NCBI GenBank assembly: GCA_025210335.1
Contig: JAOARY010000067.1
Coordinates: 124,001 to 188,000, forward strand
Origin: Peptostreptococcaceae bacterium
Lineage (GTDB): Bacteria > Bacillota > Clostridia > Peptostreptococcales > Peptostreptococcaceae
Direction of reading: 5' to 3'
Length of the DNA: 64,000 nt
Below, in pieces: positions 62,837-64,000 of this stretch. Every line of letters begins with the position of its first letter. The first letter of the stretch is position 1. The notes under the pieces are model-generated. The model saw only the letters and a program-made list of their open reading frames with translations. It did not search any database and was not told where the DNA came from. Both the position numbers and the translations under genes were made by a program.

Positions 62837-64000
62837 ATGACAAAAAAGAAAAATACAGATTTTATAGTTATAGGTTTAGCACTTTTTGCAATGTTCTTTG
62901 GAGCTGGGAATCTTATTTTTCCACCTTCTATAGGTATTAACTCTGGTGGAAAATTTTCATTTGCAATGTTAGGTTTCTTTATTACTGGTATAGGTATTCC
63001 ACTACTTGGAGTTTTATCATTATCAAAAGCTGGTGGTACAGTTTATAAATTTGCTAATAAAGGTGGGAATATCTTTGGTAAATTATTTGGAATAATTGTA
63101 GTTTTATCAATTGGACCACTATTAGCAATTCCAAGAACAGCTGCTACAACTTATGAAATGGGTATTGTACCTGTATTTGGAACAATTAGTCCTCTTTTAG
63201 TTTCTGTTATTTATTTTGGAATAACATTAGCATTAGTTATAAAACCATCTGCAATAGTAGATAATATAGGTAAAATATTAACACCTGTTATATTAATAAT
63301 TTTAGCACTTATAATTTTTAAAGGTATATCAACACCAATTGGACCTTTAAATCCTAATGTAGATATTAGCAATGCCTTTTCTGAAGGATTCTTAGGTGGA
63401 TATCAAACTATGGATGCACTTGGTGCAATAGTACTTGGTGTTATAGCTATAAATGCAGTTAAAGATAAAGGTTATACTGATGAGGGAATTCAAAGAAAAA
63501 TGATTTTAAAATCATCATTAATTGCAGCATCAGGTCTTGCTATAGTTTATGGAGGTTTATTATATCTAGGAGCAACATTATCACAAACTTTACCATTAGA
63601 CACACCAAAAACAGAGCTTATGATTTATATTGCTCATACTTTACTTGGTAATGTGGGAACTTATTGTTTAAGTATATGTGTATCATTTGCATGTCTTACT
63701 ACATCAGTTGGACTTACTGCAACTGTAGGTGATTATTTTTACAATTTATCTAACAAAAAAATAAAATATGAATATATAGTAATTGCTACAGCTTTATTTA
63801 GTACAATAATGTCTGTTGGTGGAGTAGAAAAGATTGTAAAAATTTCTGTACCACTATTAGTTCTTATTTATCCTTTATCAATAGTTCTAATTTTATTAAA
63901 TTTAGTTTCAGATAAAATTAATGGTAAATTACCTTACCAAGGCGCTCTTATTGGTGCATTTATAGTTAGTTTAAACGATTGTTTTGGTGCCATGGGTGTT
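62837..64000 (+). CDS. brnQ: Branched-chain amino acid carrier BrnQ (3' end outside window)
   Basis: 388 codons visible, still open at 64000; family members are about 430-450 aa. The start has AAAAGGAG and ATG. The N-terminal signature DFIVIGLALFAMFFGAGNL near 8-26 and IGPLLAIPRTAATTYE near 95-110 are typical of the LIVCS transporter family, with about ten hydrophobic helices. It imports Leu, Ile and Val with sodium. The CodY-like box at its promoter fits the known pattern for such genes. Confidence 0.93.
   Translation, partial: MTKKKNTDFIVIGLALFAMFFGAGNLIFPPSIGINSGGKFSFAMLGFFITGIGIPLLGVLSLSKAGGTVYKFANKGGNIFGKLFGIIVVLSIGPLLAIPRTAATTYEMGIVPVFGTISPLLVSVIYFGITLALVIKPSAIVDNIGKILTPVILIILALIIFKGISTPIGPLNPNVDISNAFSEGFLGGYQTMDALGAIVLGVIAINAVKDKGYTDEGIQRKMILKSSLIAASGLAIVYGGLLYLGATLSQTLPLDTPKTELMIYIAHTLLGNVGTYCLSICVSFACLTTSVGLTATVGDYFYNLSNKKIKYEYIVIATALFSTIMSVGGVEKIVKISVPLLVLIYPLSIVLILLNLVSDKINGKLPYQGALIGAFIVSLNDCFGAMGV

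Overview
The window is AT-rich (I judge roughly 25-28% G+C by eye) and gene-dense. Strong AGGAGG-type ribosome binding sites, frequent TTG starts, many U-tailed hairpin terminators and the gene content all point to a strictly anaerobic, motile, amino-acid-fermenting member of the Clostridia (Peptostreptococcaceae/Tissierellia type). I cannot fix a genus. No rRNA, tRNA, CRISPR array, insertion sequence or prophage was seen. The supported signature genes are a one-carbon ATP-yielding set (fhs, fchA, folD), two-subunit class I fumarase, phosphate butyryltransferase, rubredoxin with an NADH:rubredoxin-reductase-like enzyme, three chemoreceptors and a hidden selenoprotein.

Layout. 1-5040: a giant leftward signalling protein (degenerate kinase-like region, AAA ATPase, TPR-like helices, GAF-like region, GGDEF) that runs off the left edge. 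5.4-11.2 kb: leftward metabolic block ptb, fumA/fumB, fhs, fchA, folD. 11.35-11.64 kb: a rightward gene read through UGA as selenocysteine, with a SECIS-like hairpin. 11.7-14.7 kb: an RCC1-repeat protein and CCA-adding enzyme. 15.0-16.6 kb: an NhaC-family transporter behind a sigma-54-type promoter, then rubredoxin. 16.7-21.3 kb: HTH regulator, uridine-kinase-like protein, TIM-barrel protein, signal peptidase I and a stand-alone HEPN-like protein. 21.5-22.0 kb: a MltG-like anchored protein that seems to start at AUU. 22.1-29.6 kb: leftward signalling operon (CBS protein, hybrid kinase with four solute-binding domains, REC-HD-GYP, class I glutamine amidotransferase). 29.9-37.6 kb: secreted protein, small membrane protein, chemoreceptor, mnmA, topB and a small unknown. 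37.7-39.9 kb: SAM riboswitch, MetT-type transporter and Crp/Fnr regulator. 40-46 kb: Ada-type zinc-site protein, secreted 5'-nucleotidase, YibE/F membrane protein and chemoreceptor. 46-53 kb: NADH:rubredoxin-reductase-like flavoprotein, an internally deleted radical SAM gene, chemoreceptor, SGNH lipoprotein, cyclase-family protein and DUF1963 protein. 53.4-58.1 kb: RNA-modification block (RlmCD, PHP, RsuA-type, RsmF-type, unknown). 58.6-64 kb: fructose-bisphosphate aldolase, a large extracellular nuclease and the start of brnQ.

How the genes fit together. Fhs, FchA and FolD interconvert formate and methylene-THF. FolD has lost the lysine and glutamine used for cyclohydrolase activity, which matches a division of labour with FchA. 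Fumarase and Ptb fit amino-acid or dicarboxylate fermentation to butyryl phosphate. The transporters (NhaC-like, MetT, BrnQ), dCache chemoreceptors with amino-acid-type ligand motifs, the four-SBP kinase and CodY-like sites before brnQ and the nuclease all suggest a cell tuned to find and import amino acids. Signalling through c-di-GMP is prominent (GGDEF and HD-GYP).

The observations most worth following are the unannotated selenoprotein, the FolD/FchA specialisation, the stand-alone HEPN protein without a visible CRISPR system, the sigma-54 promoter, the AUU start, the internally deleted radical SAM gene and a leader hairpin that could cover a ribosome binding site.
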